Origin: Bacillus sp. es.034
GTDB lineage: Bacteria > Bacillota > Bacilli > Bacillales > Bacillaceae_B
Length of the DNA: 64,000 nt
Assembly: GCF_002563655.1 (NCBI RefSeq)
Contig: NZ_PDIY01000001.1
Span: 3,260,001 to 3,324,000 of the forward strand
Reading direction: 5' to 3'
In this document: positions 27,857-36,797 of the stretch, one piece after another
Numbering within the stretch: position 1 is the stretch's first letter
How the letters are laid out: every line of letters begins with the position of its first letter
The notes under the pieces: generated by a model
Told to the model about the DNA's origin: nothing
The model's database searches: none
The model's input: only the letters and a program-made list of their open reading frames with translations
Program-made: the position numbers and the translations under genes

Positions 27857-28813
27857 CTAAGTATGGTGATCGGAAGCCGTTTTAGTAAAGACCAGGTCAT
27901 TGCTGCGGATGGTCAGGAGATCATCGCGATCGTAACAATTCTCCATCAACAGCCTCATCGCTTGAGATCTTATCGATTTTTCAAGTACATTCCGAACATA
28001 CCTTCCATTAGAAAATGCCATTGGAGATAATGTGTTTTTCGCCGCACTCAAATGTTCACGGATCTTTCTTTCGGCGTCATGGCTCAATAAGTACTGCTTT
28101 TCATCCAGCATCCTTTTGCCGATTTCCATCAGCTGATCTACAGAATAATCAGGGAAATGAAACACAAGGGGAAATCGTGATTGCAATCCTGGATTCAAGG
28201 TTAGGAAGTGCTCCATTTCCCTTGAATACCCTGCCAGGATCAAGATAAAGTCATGCTGCCTATCTTCCATATGTTTCACAAGGGTATCGATGGCCTCTTT
28301 TCCAAAATCCTTTTCTCCACCTCTGCCCAGTGAATACGCCTCATCAATGAAGAGGATCCCTCCCAGTGCCTTTTTCACTAAATCCCTAGTTTTCTGAGCC
28401 GTATGACCAATATATTCACCGACCAGGTCAGCCCTCTCTGCCTCGATTAAGTGTCCTTTCGAAAGCACGTTCATCTTTAAGAACAGTTTTCCGATGATTC
28501 TTGCAACCGTCGTTTTACCAGTACCGGGATTCCCTTTAAACATCATATGAAGAGCTTGCTTTCCTGCCTTTAGCCCCATGGCTTCCCGCTTTTTATTCAC
28601 ATATATCCATGCATAAATTTCTTTCACCATTTTTTTCATTTCTTCCATTCCGACAAGAGAGCTAAGTTCTTCTTCAATTTCTTTTAACGCTACATGCTCT
28701 TGAGGAAGGGACTGAGGAGCCGAATCTACTGCTTCCCGTATTGAACTTCTTTTTTGTGAATTCAATACTATACTGATTTGACCGTTATTTTTCATTCTCA
28801 TTGGTTGATCCAA
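27857..28813 (-). CDS. spoVK: SpoVK, AAA ATPase of stage V sporulation
   Basis: The 318-residue single-domain AAA ATPase of the CbbX/SpoVK type is needed for spore maturation. Walker A is GNPGTGKTT, Walker B is GGILFIDEAY, sensor 1 is ILAGYSREM, and the arginine-finger segment is NPGLQSRFP. The N-terminal KNNGQISIVLN segment is typical of SpoVK. The frame has a GTG at 28822 that overlaps the GAGG ribosome-binding site, so I prefer the TTG at 28813, eight bases beyond it. The gene is transcribed toward the TRIC terminator. Confidence 0.9.
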   Translation of the reverse strand: MDQPMRMKNNGQISIVLNSQKRSSIREAVDSAPQSLPQEHVALKEIEEELSSLVGMEEMKKMVKEIYAWIYVNKKREAMGLKAGKQALHMMFKGNPGTGKTTVARIIGKLFLKMNVLSKGHLIEAERADLVGEYIGHTAQKTRDLVKKALGGILFIDEAYSLGRGGEKDFGKEAIDTLVKHMEDRQHDFILILAGYSREMEHFLTLNPGLQSRFPLVFHFPDYSVDQLMEIGKRMLDEKQYLLSHDAERKIREHLSAAKNTLSPMAFSNGRYVRNVLEKSIRSQAMRLLMENCYDRDDLLTIRSNDLVFTKTASDHHT

Positions 28814-28822
28814 AGATTTCAC

Positions 28823-29162
28823 CTCACCATTCTAAAGACAATATACGCATCTAAGATATTAGGGTGATAAATGCATGTCGTTTTACCATATTTTTTTCGA
28901 CAAATAAAAAGAATCCTGTCTATTCCTGCGCTTTCCCGAGAAATAAATAGAATTACGCTGTGAATGCATTTTTAATTTCGGACTCACATATTTTAAGGAA
29001 TACAGTTTGATACTCTCCAAAAGCCCCTTGGCGATTACACTCGCAGTGTCCATTTTTGTTTTGGGGAGATTTAGGGTGATGAAGATTAGAGCCTCTCTAT
29101 TATCCTATTCACTTACCGTACATTTCATTAATTATTCTTGAATTCATCCCATCGGATCCCAT
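28823..29162. other. Intergenic region between hfq terminator and spoVK, no gene found
   Basis: About 340 bases hold the spoVK promoter region. Only very short reading frames occur, such as a 30-codon frame from 28872 without a convincing ribosome-binding site. No stable hairpin or known RNA motif is visible by eye. Confidence 0.5.
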
Positions 29163-29191
29163 ATAAAAAGCTGCCACAAAGGGCAGCTTTC
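29163..29191 (-). terminator. Terminator after hfq
   Basis: AAAGCTGCC pairs with GGCAGCTTT around a short loop, followed by TTTTTATA on the minus strand. Confidence 0.88.
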
Positions 29192-29200
29192 TCATGAACA

Positions 29201-29434
29201 TTAATTTTGCTCTTCAAAATTTATTTGAACATTTCGCTGAGGGGCGAATGTTGAAATGGCATGTTTAAACACCAGTTGCTGTTTACCTTCTGTTTCAAAA
29301 AGGACGGTAAAATTATCAAACCCCTTTACCTGACCGCGAATCTGGAAGCCATTTAAAAGGAATACCGTTACGAGTGAACCGTCTTTTCGCAATTGATTTA
29401 GGAATTGATCTTGGATATTAATAGATTGTTTCAT
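29201..29434 (-). CDS. hfq: RNA chaperone Hfq
   Basis: The 77-residue Sm-like protein starts [17 protein letters not shown]. It carries the Sm1 region [21 protein letters not shown] and the Sm2 signature VFKHAIST (YKHAI type). The length is normal for Bacillus Hfq, which forms a hexamer that binds RNA; its role in small-RNA control is weaker than in enterobacteria. GAGGAGG precedes the ATG. It follows miaA by 27 bases, the classic miaA-hfq pair. Confidence 0.96.
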   Translation of the reverse strand: MKQSINIQDQFLNQLRKDGSLVTVFLLNGFQIRGQVKGFDNFTVLFETEGKQQLVFKHAISTFAPQRNVQINFEEQN

Positions 29435-29461
29435 GGTTAGTCCTCCTCTTCTATCTCTACA

Positions 29462-30421
29462 TTACTTATTCGACTCTAATTGAAGCTTTCCTGCAATAAA
29501 TTCTGAAATGTCCTCAATATTTTTGCTGTACAAACTTTCTTCTGTCATATCGTACCAGGCAACATCCATTTTATTTCGGAACCAGGTAAGCTGACGCTTG
29601 GCGTATCTTCTGGAGTTTTGCTTAAGGTTTTCTATGGCTGTCTCCAGGGTGACGGAACCTTCGAAATAGTCATAAAGTTCTTTATACCCTATCGCCTGTA
29701 CAGATTGAACGTCTCTAAGGCCACCATCATATAACGCTTTCACTTCTTCTAAAAGTCCTTCTTGTATCATCAGGTCAACCCGAAGATTGATTCTCTCATA
29801 CAGTTTTTCCCGATCCATGGTTAAACCAATTAACGCCACATCATACTGAAGCTCGTGAGTTTGGGAACTTTGATACTCACTCATCGTCTTACCGGTACAA
29901 TGGAAAATCTCCAATGCACGGATCACACGCCTCGTATTGTTAGGATGAATGTTACCGGCTGAAACCGGGTCCACCTTAACCAGCTTATGATGAAGCCAAT
30001 CAGCTCCTCGCATTTCAAACTCCGCTTCTAACTTTGCCCGAAAATGTTCATCGCCTGGTGTTTCAGTGAATTGATAATCATATAGTACTGCCTGGATGTA
30101 AAGGCCCGTCCCCCCCACAATCAAAGGGATTTTCCCACATGAATGAATATCGGATATTTTCTTTCTTACAAGATTTTGAAACTCCGCCACTGAAAAAGAT
30201 TCCTCAGGGTTTTTTATATCGATCAAGTGGTGGGGTACGCCTTCCATCTCTTCTTCCCTGATTTTTGCAGTGCCGATGTCCATCCTCTTATAGATTTGCA
30301 TGGAGTCCCCACTAATGACTTCTCCATCGAATCGTTTTGCAAGGCTTATGCTTGTACTGGTTTTCCCTACAGCAGTCGGACCAATAAGGACAATCACTTT
30401 CTCTTTATTCATTCTTGTCAT
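29462..30421 (-). CDS. miaA: tRNA dimethylallyltransferase MiaA
   Basis: MiaA adds a dimethylallyl group to A37 of tRNAs that read UNN codons. In the 319-residue product the P loop is GPTAVGKTS, followed by SGDSMQIYKRMDIGTAK, VGGTGLYIQA, a conserved Arg/Asn segment (NNTRRVIRALE) and QAIGYKEL. It acts before MiaB, which is encoded later in this window and converts the same base to its methylthio form. It is first in miaA-hfq. The ribosome-binding site is weak, and an ATG three codons in is an alternative start. Confidence 0.95.
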   Translation of the reverse strand: MTRMNKEKVIVLIGPTAVGKTSTSISLAKRFDGEVISGDSMQIYKRMDIGTAKIREEEMEGVPHHLIDIKNPEESFSVAEFQNLVRKKISDIHSCGKIPLIVGGTGLYIQAVLYDYQFTETPGDEHFRAKLEAEFEMRGADWLHHKLVKVDPVSAGNIHPNNTRRVIRALEIFHCTGKTMSEYQSSQTHELQYDVALIGLTMDREKLYERINLRVDLMIQEGLLEEVKALYDGGLRDVQSVQAIGYKELYDYFEGSVTLETAIENLKQNSRRYAKRQLTWFRNKMDVAWYDMTEESLYSKNIEDISEFIAGKLQLESNK

Positions 30422-30607
30422 ACATTCACTGCTTTCTATGTAACTGTTTCTTTACATATTATCGTACCATAATAATAGAAGGTTTAAAATCACATCTTGT
30501 CAGTATGTCCATTTCTACCGGTCTTATTCAAAAAAAACAGTTTGCTATGAAGTGAATCTACCCGTTTCTTTCCATAATAAAACGTTCTGATTGTAACGAG
30601 TATAATA

Positions 30608-30641
30608 AAACTGCTTAAAGGGAATTCCCTTTAAGCAGTTT
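30608..30641 (-). terminator. Terminator after the penicillin acylase gene
   Basis: A perfect 34-base palindrome centred on GGAATTCC has T-rich sequence on the minus side. The 170 bases from here to miaA show nothing else. Confidence 0.85.
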
Positions 30642-30648
30642 AGATTTG

Positions 30649-33030
30649 TTAAGGTTTTAGTATCAATTGATCTCCTTTTGAGCCTGCAAGTGAGGTTTTG
30701 TGATAATCTCCATTTACCCAGGCATCAATTTGATCTTGATACCATTCACTTTTGTAATGGCCCGCCTGTCCCGGGCCGACAATATGATAGCCGTTCTCCA
30801 TATCGGAAGTATCGATCATAAATCTCCATGAAGCACCGTGATTCACGATCCCTTCCTCATTATAACTTGCAGCCTCCACCGTTACCCTGCTTCCTCCGAC
30901 AGGTACAGGCTCTCTTTCGTTCAAGAACTTCTTTAAGATGGGCGAAGCACTTGATAATGGATGCTCAAAATACACTCTATGATACATTCCCCACTCCCAA
31001 TCATCCATGGAAGACCCATACGCTTCCTCAAGCTCACTCAGTGCACTGGCAAGAGACTTCGCCAAAAATGTCCCGTATCCTTCTTGATCTGTAAACCACT
31101 CAGACTCCTCCCCTTTGTGAGCTTTTCGGATGAGTTCATCGACAACACTTTGACGCCCTTCAAAGAGCTTCATCATATCATCCGGTACGTCCTTTTCAAA
31201 AAGTCCCGTTGATATCTCATTCATCCACTGATGAAAAATCAGTGGGGCCGCTAAGTTTTTATCATCAAGATAGTTCCATGAGTTCAGGATTTCAATGGCT
31301 TTTTTTTGCTCATCGGTCAATGACCCGGTCTTCAAATCCTCGGTAAGGATTGGTACAAACTCACGCGCATGTAAATTCTTCTGATCCATTTGCAATGCTT
31401 TCATATCAGCAATCGTAAGATCACTTTTCCCTTCTAAGTATTCTGAAATTCTCATATATCGATACGGTTGTGCCCAGTGATGACTGATATGGTAAGGATA
31501 ATCATCATCTACTACTTTATTATTCGCAGTAGCCACAAAGCCTGATTCTGGATTGATCACCTTCGGAAGTTCGTCAAAGGGAATGAATCCCTGCCAATCA
31601 TAATCAGGATCCCATCCCGGAACAGGCAATAGCCCATCCCCTTTCTTCCTGATAGGAATCTTTCCATTTGCCTTGTATGCAATCGTGCCATCTTTAGAAG
31701 CAAATACGAAATTCTGGGTAGGAACATGAAAGTCCTCCAGGGCTTCTTCGAATTCATCCCAATTCTTCGCCTTATTGATATTGATGATGGCAGAGAGCTC
31801 AAGACTCGGATCCAATGCGGTCCATCTCATGGCCATCACTTCTTTGGCTTCATCTTGATGAGCAAATTCCGAAATCACCGGACCATGTCTCGTAATTGTG
31901 ACTTTATAAGGTATGGTCTCACCATCCTTTACCTTAATCGGTTCTTGTACGATGGTTGCCTTTTCCCAATTCCCGTCATACAAAAACAGATTGGGGTCTT
32001 CCTCGCTACGTTTTTCAATATACAAGTCCTGTACATCGGGACCCGTGTTGGTGACCCCCCATGCAATTTGTTCATTATGACCCAGGATAATCCCGGGAAT
32101 TCCGGCAAAGATCACTCCACTTACATTGACTTCAGGTGACTCGAGCTGCATTTGATACCATATGGAAGGTGTCCCCAGTGATAGATGTGGGTCATCTGCC
32201 AGTAACGGTTTTCCGCTTTTCGTCTTCTCTCCACTGACAACCCAGTTATTGCTTCCGTTAAATTCCGGCGGTATGACTGCTGCAGCGAATGATTGCTTGA
32301 AATCAATCTGTGGCTCTCCTATATCTGATAGAATGGTAGGCGCATCTTTCGGATAGGTCGGGAACAGGTCATAAGCCTTTTCCTTCGACAGATTATCCAA
32401 CGCCCAATACCTGAAAGCCTGGCCCTGCCAATGCCCCCCAAGGTCGAATGCCATGTATTTCCCGATGGTCAAAGAGTCAATCGGTGTCCATTTCTCAGGT
32501 TTGTAACCTAATAGAGTGAATTCAATAGGAAGCCTTCCCCCGTCTTTCGCTTCTTCCATATACGCATTGACTCCCTCGGCATACCACTCCAGAAGCTGCT
32601 TTGCTTCATCCGGATAGGCGGTAAAAGAAACCTCCGCTGCCCTCCTTAAACCAAATGTACGGAAGAACTTGTCCCTATCCACCGCCTTCTCCCCAACAAC
32701 TTCACTCAATCTTCCCGATGCCTGGCGCCTGCTTAGATCCATTTGGAACAAACGATCCTGCGCTTGAACATATCCTTGTGCCATATAGAGATCTTTTTCA
32801 TTTTGAGCCTGAATATGAGGCACGCCATCTTGGTCTCTTATGATCGTTACTTCCTTTGATAACCCCTTCAGTGTAATGGTGCCGGATGTCACGGGAAGAG
32901 ATCTGTCAATATAATAATTTGCAAAGATCAATAGTCCGAGCAGGATAAACAATATACTTCCTGCGGTCCAAAGCGTTATCTTCAGACGTTTATTCTTTTT
33001 CTGATGCTGAAGCTCAATGCCTCCATCCAT
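30649..33030 (-). CDS. Membrane-anchored penicillin acylase family hydrolase
   Basis: The 793-residue Ntn-hydrolase family protein has one N-terminal membrane helix (about 18-38), so the enzyme faces outward. The alpha region includes RDQDGVPHIQAQNEKDLY and QGYVQAQDRLFQMDLSRR. Autocleavage would occur before Ser260 in FNGSNNWVVSG, which becomes the N-terminal nucleophile of the beta chain. Oxyanion residues lie in GVTNTGPD, and the conserved N is in ATANNKV. Relatives hydrolyse penicillin G, cyclic lipopeptides or acyl-homoserine lactones. The substrate here cannot be told from sequence. It is monocistronic. Confidence 0.88.
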   Translation of the reverse strand: MDGGIELQHQKKNKRLKITLWTAGSILFILLGLLIFANYYIDRSLPVTSGTITLKGLSKEVTIIRDQDGVPHIQAQNEKDLYMAQGYVQAQDRLFQMDLSRRQASGRLSEVVGEKAVDRDKFFRTFGLRRAAEVSFTAYPDEAKQLLEWYAEGVNAYMEEAKDGGRLPIEFTLLGYKPEKWTPIDSLTIGKYMAFDLGGHWQGQAFRYWALDNLSKEKAYDLFPTYPKDAPTILSDIGEPQIDFKQSFAAAVIPPEFNGSNNWVVSGEKTKSGKPLLADDPHLSLGTPSIWYQMQLESPEVNVSGVIFAGIPGIILGHNEQIAWGVTNTGPDVQDLYIEKRSEEDPNLFLYDGNWEKATIVQEPIKVKDGETIPYKVTITRHGPVISEFAHQDEAKEVMAMRWTALDPSLELSAIININKAKNWDEFEEALEDFHVPTQNFVFASKDGTIAYKANGKIPIRKKGDGLLPVPGWDPDYDWQGFIPFDELPKVINPESGFVATANNKVVDDDYPYHISHHWAQPYRYMRISEYLEGKSDLTIADMKALQMDQKNLHAREFVPILTEDLKTGSLTDEQKKAIEILNSWNYLDDKNLAAPLIFHQWMNEISTGLFEKDVPDDMMKLFEGRQSVVDELIRKAHKGEESEWFTDQEGYGTFLAKSLASALSELEEAYGSSMDDWEWGMYHRVYFEHPLSSASPILKKFLNEREPVPVGGSRVTVEAASYNEEGIVNHGASWRFMIDTSDMENGYHIVGPGQAGHYKSEWYQDQIDAWVNGDYHKTSLAGSKGDQLILKP

Positions 33031-33160
33031 TCTACTATCCCCCAGTTTATATATAGAATTTTCTGAAAAATAATTATATCTTTACTATTAGCCTTTTAGG
33101 TGAGAAATCCTGCTCTCTAAAGGAGAATTTTCATATTGGAGGAATCAACATCATAAAAAA

Positions 33161-33195
33161 AAGCATTCGATTGAATAGGGATCAATTAAATGCTT
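33161..33195 (-). terminator. Terminator after the methyltransferase gene
   Basis: AAGCATT/AATGCTT and ATTGA/TCAAT form an interrupted stem. Eight T follow on the minus strand. Confidence 0.85.
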
Positions 33196-33203
33196 ATTTT
33201 CTC

Positions 33204-34241
33204 TTATCTTATTTTAGCAATGATTCCATTATGAACTTTAATATATCCGTGTTGTAAAATATCCACCCCATTTTCGTATAAGTATAGACCCATTTGTTCG
33301 ACGGTCATCAATTCCCTGTACGTGTGGTTCATCACATCCGCCATCACTTCGTAGTAGATTTTGGATTTAAGTTGAGCCCTTGGTGTGGTCAGGACCATGT
33401 ATCCATTTGGCTTCAAGAATTTCCGATGCCACTCTATCACTTCCGACTTATAATCATCGGGAAAATGTTCTAAGAGCCCAACACTCAAAACGATGTCAAA
33501 CTCCCTTCCAAACGATACATCCCTGATATCCGCGACGATGTATGTTGTCTTAAAGTCACCTTTATAATACGTTTTGAATCCACCTGTCGAGGGATTTGGC
33601 CCGAGGAACGGGTACGTTTCCGGAAATTCCCGATACCGGGTCTCACGACAAAACGAATCATAATCGACCATCACGATTTCACTGCCGGGATAGAGGGCTG
33701 AGAGCTGCATGGCTTCATATCCTTCCGCTGCCCCTAAAAATAATATTTTCGGCTTAACGACATCAAGTCCGCCGAATAAGGCTCTCTTCCCCCTGGGATC
33801 CCACACACCATCCTGAATTCTGTGGACATAATTCCAGAGATGAAGCCTGAGATGATCCCCTAATGCTTCCGTGGATTTATTTACATTCAATTTCAGGGCA
33901 TTCCTGACGATGCGACTTCTGCTTTCTTTCGTTTCTGCAGGCACATCTTTCACAAACCATTCGTGGAAAGAGCGATTAAACATTTCCCAAGACGTATGGA
34001 CGGGTAGTGATTTTCCTTTTTCTTTTTCCCAATCCTTTTTTTCTTTAGCAAAGGACGTCACCTCATAAGGCCTTCCAACGTCCTTCCAAGTTAATGTGGA
34101 CCAATCCCTGACCCCCTTCAACTTTACAAATTTATTATATTCCTTTTCAGAAAACTGCCTTTTATCCACTCGATAAGATGCCGTTAAATATGTTTCTTCC
34201 TGAACAGATTCATTGTTTAGAGACGTTTCAACTTCAATCAT
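33204..34241 (-). CDS. Class I SAM-dependent methyltransferase, substrate unknown
   Basis: The 345-residue protein has a C-terminal half that is a Rossmann methyltransferase. The SAM loop is ILFLGAAEGYEAM, the acidic strand end is IVMVDYDSF, motif II is FDIVLSVGLLEHF and motif III is LKPNGYMVLTTPR. The first 160 residues are predicted helical with many Trp, Lys and Arg residues and match nothing I recognise; they may set the substrate. A GAGGGGGGAAG ribosome-binding site supports the start. It is divergent from the DUF4385 gene, with about 180 bases between them. Confidence 0.75.
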   Translation of the reverse strand: MIEVETSLNNESVQEETYLTASYRVDKRQFSEKEYNKFVKLKGVRDWSTLTWKDVGRPYEVTSFAKEKKDWEKEKGKSLPVHTSWEMFNRSFHEWFVKDVPAETKESRSRIVRNALKLNVNKSTEALGDHLRLHLWNYVHRIQDGVWDPRGKRALFGGLDVVKPKILFLGAAEGYEAMQLSALYPGSEIVMVDYDSFCRETRYREFPETYPFLGPNPSTGGFKTYYKGDFKTTYIVADIRDVSFGREFDIVLSVGLLEHFPDDYKSEVIEWHRKFLKPNGYMVLTTPRAQLKSKIYYEVMADVMNHTYRELMTVEQMGLYLYENGVDILQHGYIKVHNGIIAKIR

Positions 34242-34431
34242 CCTACTTCCCCCCTCTTCAAAAGAGCGCTTACATCCTTTCTATATACATTAAAGAAAAG
34301 AATTGAAAATCCTCTTTTAGCATGAATTTTTTCTAGTTACCATAATGTTATTATCGTAAATATTTACAGGAACTTCTCTTCGTTTATTCCTAAGAGGATT
34401 ATGGGTAGAAGGGAGTTAGGAGGTGAGGGTC

Positions 34432-34878
34432 ATGTCTTTTGATTATGATCTTGATTTTGATTCTATTGATTTTCGTAAACATCCTGAAAAATACCGTGTA
34501 GGCCGCGGGGAACAAGGCGTTTTACTTGTAGAGCCCTATAAAAGCGAAATCCTTCCAGAATGGCGTTTTAAAACACCCCAAATAGCAGAAGAATCCTCAA
34601 ATACCATTTATCGCATGTTTCTTCAATATAAGGAGGAAAATGATTTTGTGGGAATGGATATGGCAAGGAAATTCCTTCAGATGGGCTATACGAGGGCCAG
34701 AAGGTACGCCAATTATCCTGGAGGAAAAAAATATGATAAGGATGGGGATATCAAAGATCGAAAGATAGATGAACAGAAAGCTGAATCAGCCGCCATTTTT
34801 GAAGAGAAATGGAAATTGGCAAGGGAAGATGAAGACTATCTGAAAAGGAAAAAGGAACATCAGAACAAATATGGTTGA
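34432..34878 (+). CDS. DUF4385-family protein
   Basis: The 148-residue protein begins MSFDYDLDFDSIDFRKHP. It contains YRVGRGEQGVLLVEPYKSE, WRFKTP and a C-terminal RKFLQMGYTRARRYANY block. I take this as the DUF4385 family, whose function is unknown. The protein is highly charged, with no signal peptide or membrane helix. The ATG at 34432 is eight bases after GGAGG; the GTG at 34423 overlaps it. It converges on mutL. Confidence 0.75.
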   Translation: MSFDYDLDFDSIDFRKHPEKYRVGRGEQGVLLVEPYKSEILPEWRFKTPQIAEESSNTIYRMFLQYKEENDFVGMDMARKFLQMGYTRARRYANYPGGKKYDKDGDIKDRKIDEQKAESAAIFEEKWKLAREDEDYLKRKKEHQNKYG

Positions 34879-34913
34879 ATGGGGATGAACCTTGTAAAGG
34901 CTCATCCCCATTC
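34877..34913. terminator. Hairpin between the DUF4385 gene and mutL
   Basis: A perfect 12-bp stem, GAATGGGGATGA with its complement, overlaps the DUF4385 stop codon. It has no clear T run, so it is a terminator only by position between convergent genes. Confidence 0.6.
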
Positions 34914-34919
34914 ATTCCA

Positions 34920-36785
34920 TTACATAATCCGTTTAAACATTTTCTCCATTTCATAAGTGGAATAATGAATGATAATCGGTCGACCGTGAGGACAGGTGAA
35001 TGGATCGCTGGTTCTTCTTAATTCATCCAGCAGCGCCTGCATATCCTCATTCCTCAAATGATGATTTGCTTTGATCGATCCTTTGCAACTCATCATGATG
35101 GCTGCTTCTTCCCTGAGCTTTTTAATATCGACCTTGTTCATCTTGATGATCTGCTCAATCATGTCTTCGATGGTTTCCTGCTCTTCCCCTTTAGGAAACC
35201 ACTGTGGATGGGCACGTACGATGAAACTGTTGTATCCGAAATCCTCAAGGAAAACCCCTACTTCTTCAAGGAGAGAACGAGATTCATTGATCTTTATATA
35301 CTCGTCCGTGGAGAATTCAAGTGTAAGGGGAACAAGGAGTTCCTGAAGCTCTTTCGCGACCTGCCCCACTTTCTCTTTATAAAATTCATACTTTATCCGT
35401 TCCTGAGCTGCATGCTGATCGATGATATAAAGACCACGTTCATTTTGGGCGAATATATACGTGCCATGCATTTGCCCGACAGGATAGAGAGTGGGAACCC
35501 GGGGTGTTTCCTCATTCTCGTCGATTTCCTGTATAGGTTGTTCCCAGGCTTCTTCCTCCTCGATAGGGTATCCCTGAAAAGATTCTTCATTAGAATCGAT
35601 GCTTGCATCCTTCTCAATGACAGGTGGTTGCCGCTCGTACAGCTTCACCATCTCTTCTTTAGGCAGCAGCGGCTCCCGAACGGAGTCGCTGTTCCCATAT
35701 CTACCTTCTTGTCTCTTAGCCGAGTGATCGAGATTCATGTATGTCTGCTCCGACTTCGGCTGAGCCAGTTTAGGTGAAAGGGATCCTGTTGGAATCAGTT
35801 CCTTTCCTTTAAACACCCTCTTGATCCCTTCCGTCACCAACGCATTGAGCTCTGCTTCCTTACTGATGCGGACCTCCATTTTCGATGGATGCACGTTCAC
35901 ATCCACCAGGATCGGATCCATCTCGATACTAAGGAGCACGATGGGATGACGACCGATGGGGAGAAGGGTGTGATATCCTTCCCCGATCGCTTTCGCCAGT
36001 GCATAGTTCTTGATGAATCTACCGTTGATCATCGTCGAGATGTAATTCCTTGATGCCCGGGTCACTTCAGGAAGGGATATGAATCCTTTTACTTTAAAAT
36101 CAAGGGACTCCACTTCGATCGGTACCATTTTCTTTGCTATCCCGACTCCATATATCGCGGCAAGAACCTGCCGGACATCCCCATTGCCATTCGTCTGCAA
36201 AAGCGATTTGCCGTTATGGAGAAGCCTGATCGAGACAAAGGGATGGGCGAGGGCGATCCGGTTCACTACATCCGTTATATTTCCAAGCTCCGTATGAATG
36301 GTTTTCATGTATTTTAATCGTGCAGGTGTATTGAAGAAAAGGTGTGAAACTGTGATATCCGTTCCTTTTCTGGAAGACGTACTTTCGATCGAATGTACTT
36401 CTCCACCTTGGAGTTCGATACTCGTACCGGGACCTCCACCCGTACTGGTTTTTAAATAAAAATGAGAGACAGAAGCGATACTCGGAAGAGCTTCTCCCCT
36501 GAATCCCAATGTCCGGATCCGGAATAGGTCATTTTCATCTTTGATCTTACTCGTTGCATGCCGCTTAAAGGCTGTTTGGACATCTTCCTTCTCAATTCCG
36601 TCGCCATTATCGATGATGCGTATGGATTGTAAACCGGCTTCCTCGATATGGATTTCGATGACGGTCCCACCTGCATCGATGCTATTTTCAAGGAGTTCCT
36701 TCACCACAGAAGCCGGTCGTTCCACCACTTCCCCTGCTGCGATTTTATTAGAAAGGGAATCATCAAGCTGAAATATTTTCACCAC
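34920..36785 (-). CDS. mutL: DNA mismatch repair protein MutL
   Basis: MutL couples MutS to strand incision. In the 621-residue product the N-terminal GHKL ATPase has [29 protein letters not shown] and the FFNTPAR block. A variable linker follows, then a C-terminal dimer and endonuclease domain with [23 protein letters not shown] and CPHGRP, the metal-binding set found in MutL proteins that nick DNA. Two adjacent GTG codons follow AGGAGG; the first is given. It follows mutS by 12 bases. Confidence 0.96.
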   Translation of the reverse strand: MVKIFQLDDSLSNKIAAGEVVERPASVVKELLENSIDAGGTVIEIHIEEAGLQSIRIIDNGDGIEKEDVQTAFKRHATSKIKDENDLFRIRTLGFRGEALPSIASVSHFYLKTSTGGGPGTSIELQGGEVHSIESTSSRKGTDITVSHLFFNTPARLKYMKTIHTELGNITDVVNRIALAHPFVSIRLLHNGKSLLQTNGNGDVRQVLAAIYGVGIAKKMVPIEVESLDFKVKGFISLPEVTRASRNYISTMINGRFIKNYALAKAIGEGYHTLLPIGRHPIVLLSIEMDPILVDVNVHPSKMEVRISKEAELNALVTEGIKRVFKGKELIPTGSLSPKLAQPKSEQTYMNLDHSAKRQEGRYGNSDSVREPLLPKEEMVKLYERQPPVIEKDASIDSNEESFQGYPIEEEEAWEQPIQEIDENEETPRVPTLYPVGQMHGTYIFAQNERGLYIIDQHAAQERIKYEFYKEKVGQVAKELQELLVPLTLEFSTDEYIKINESRSLLEEVGVFLEDFGYNSFIVRAHPQWFPKGEEQETIEDMIEQIIKMNKVDIKKLREEAAIMMSCKGSIKANHHLRNEDMQALLDELRRTSDPFTCPHGRPIIIHYSTYEMEKMFKRIM

Positions 36786-36797
36786 AGTTCCACCTCC

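Noticed and set aside
28872..28964. 30-codon plus-strand frame in the spoVK-hfq gap
   Set aside because: It has only a weak ribosome-binding site, no terminator and no clear pattern. Not supported as a gene.
35058..35777. 239-codon frame on the plus strand
   Set aside because: It lies entirely inside mutL in the opposite direction, has no ribosome-binding site or recognisable domain, and is explained by the codon use of mutL.
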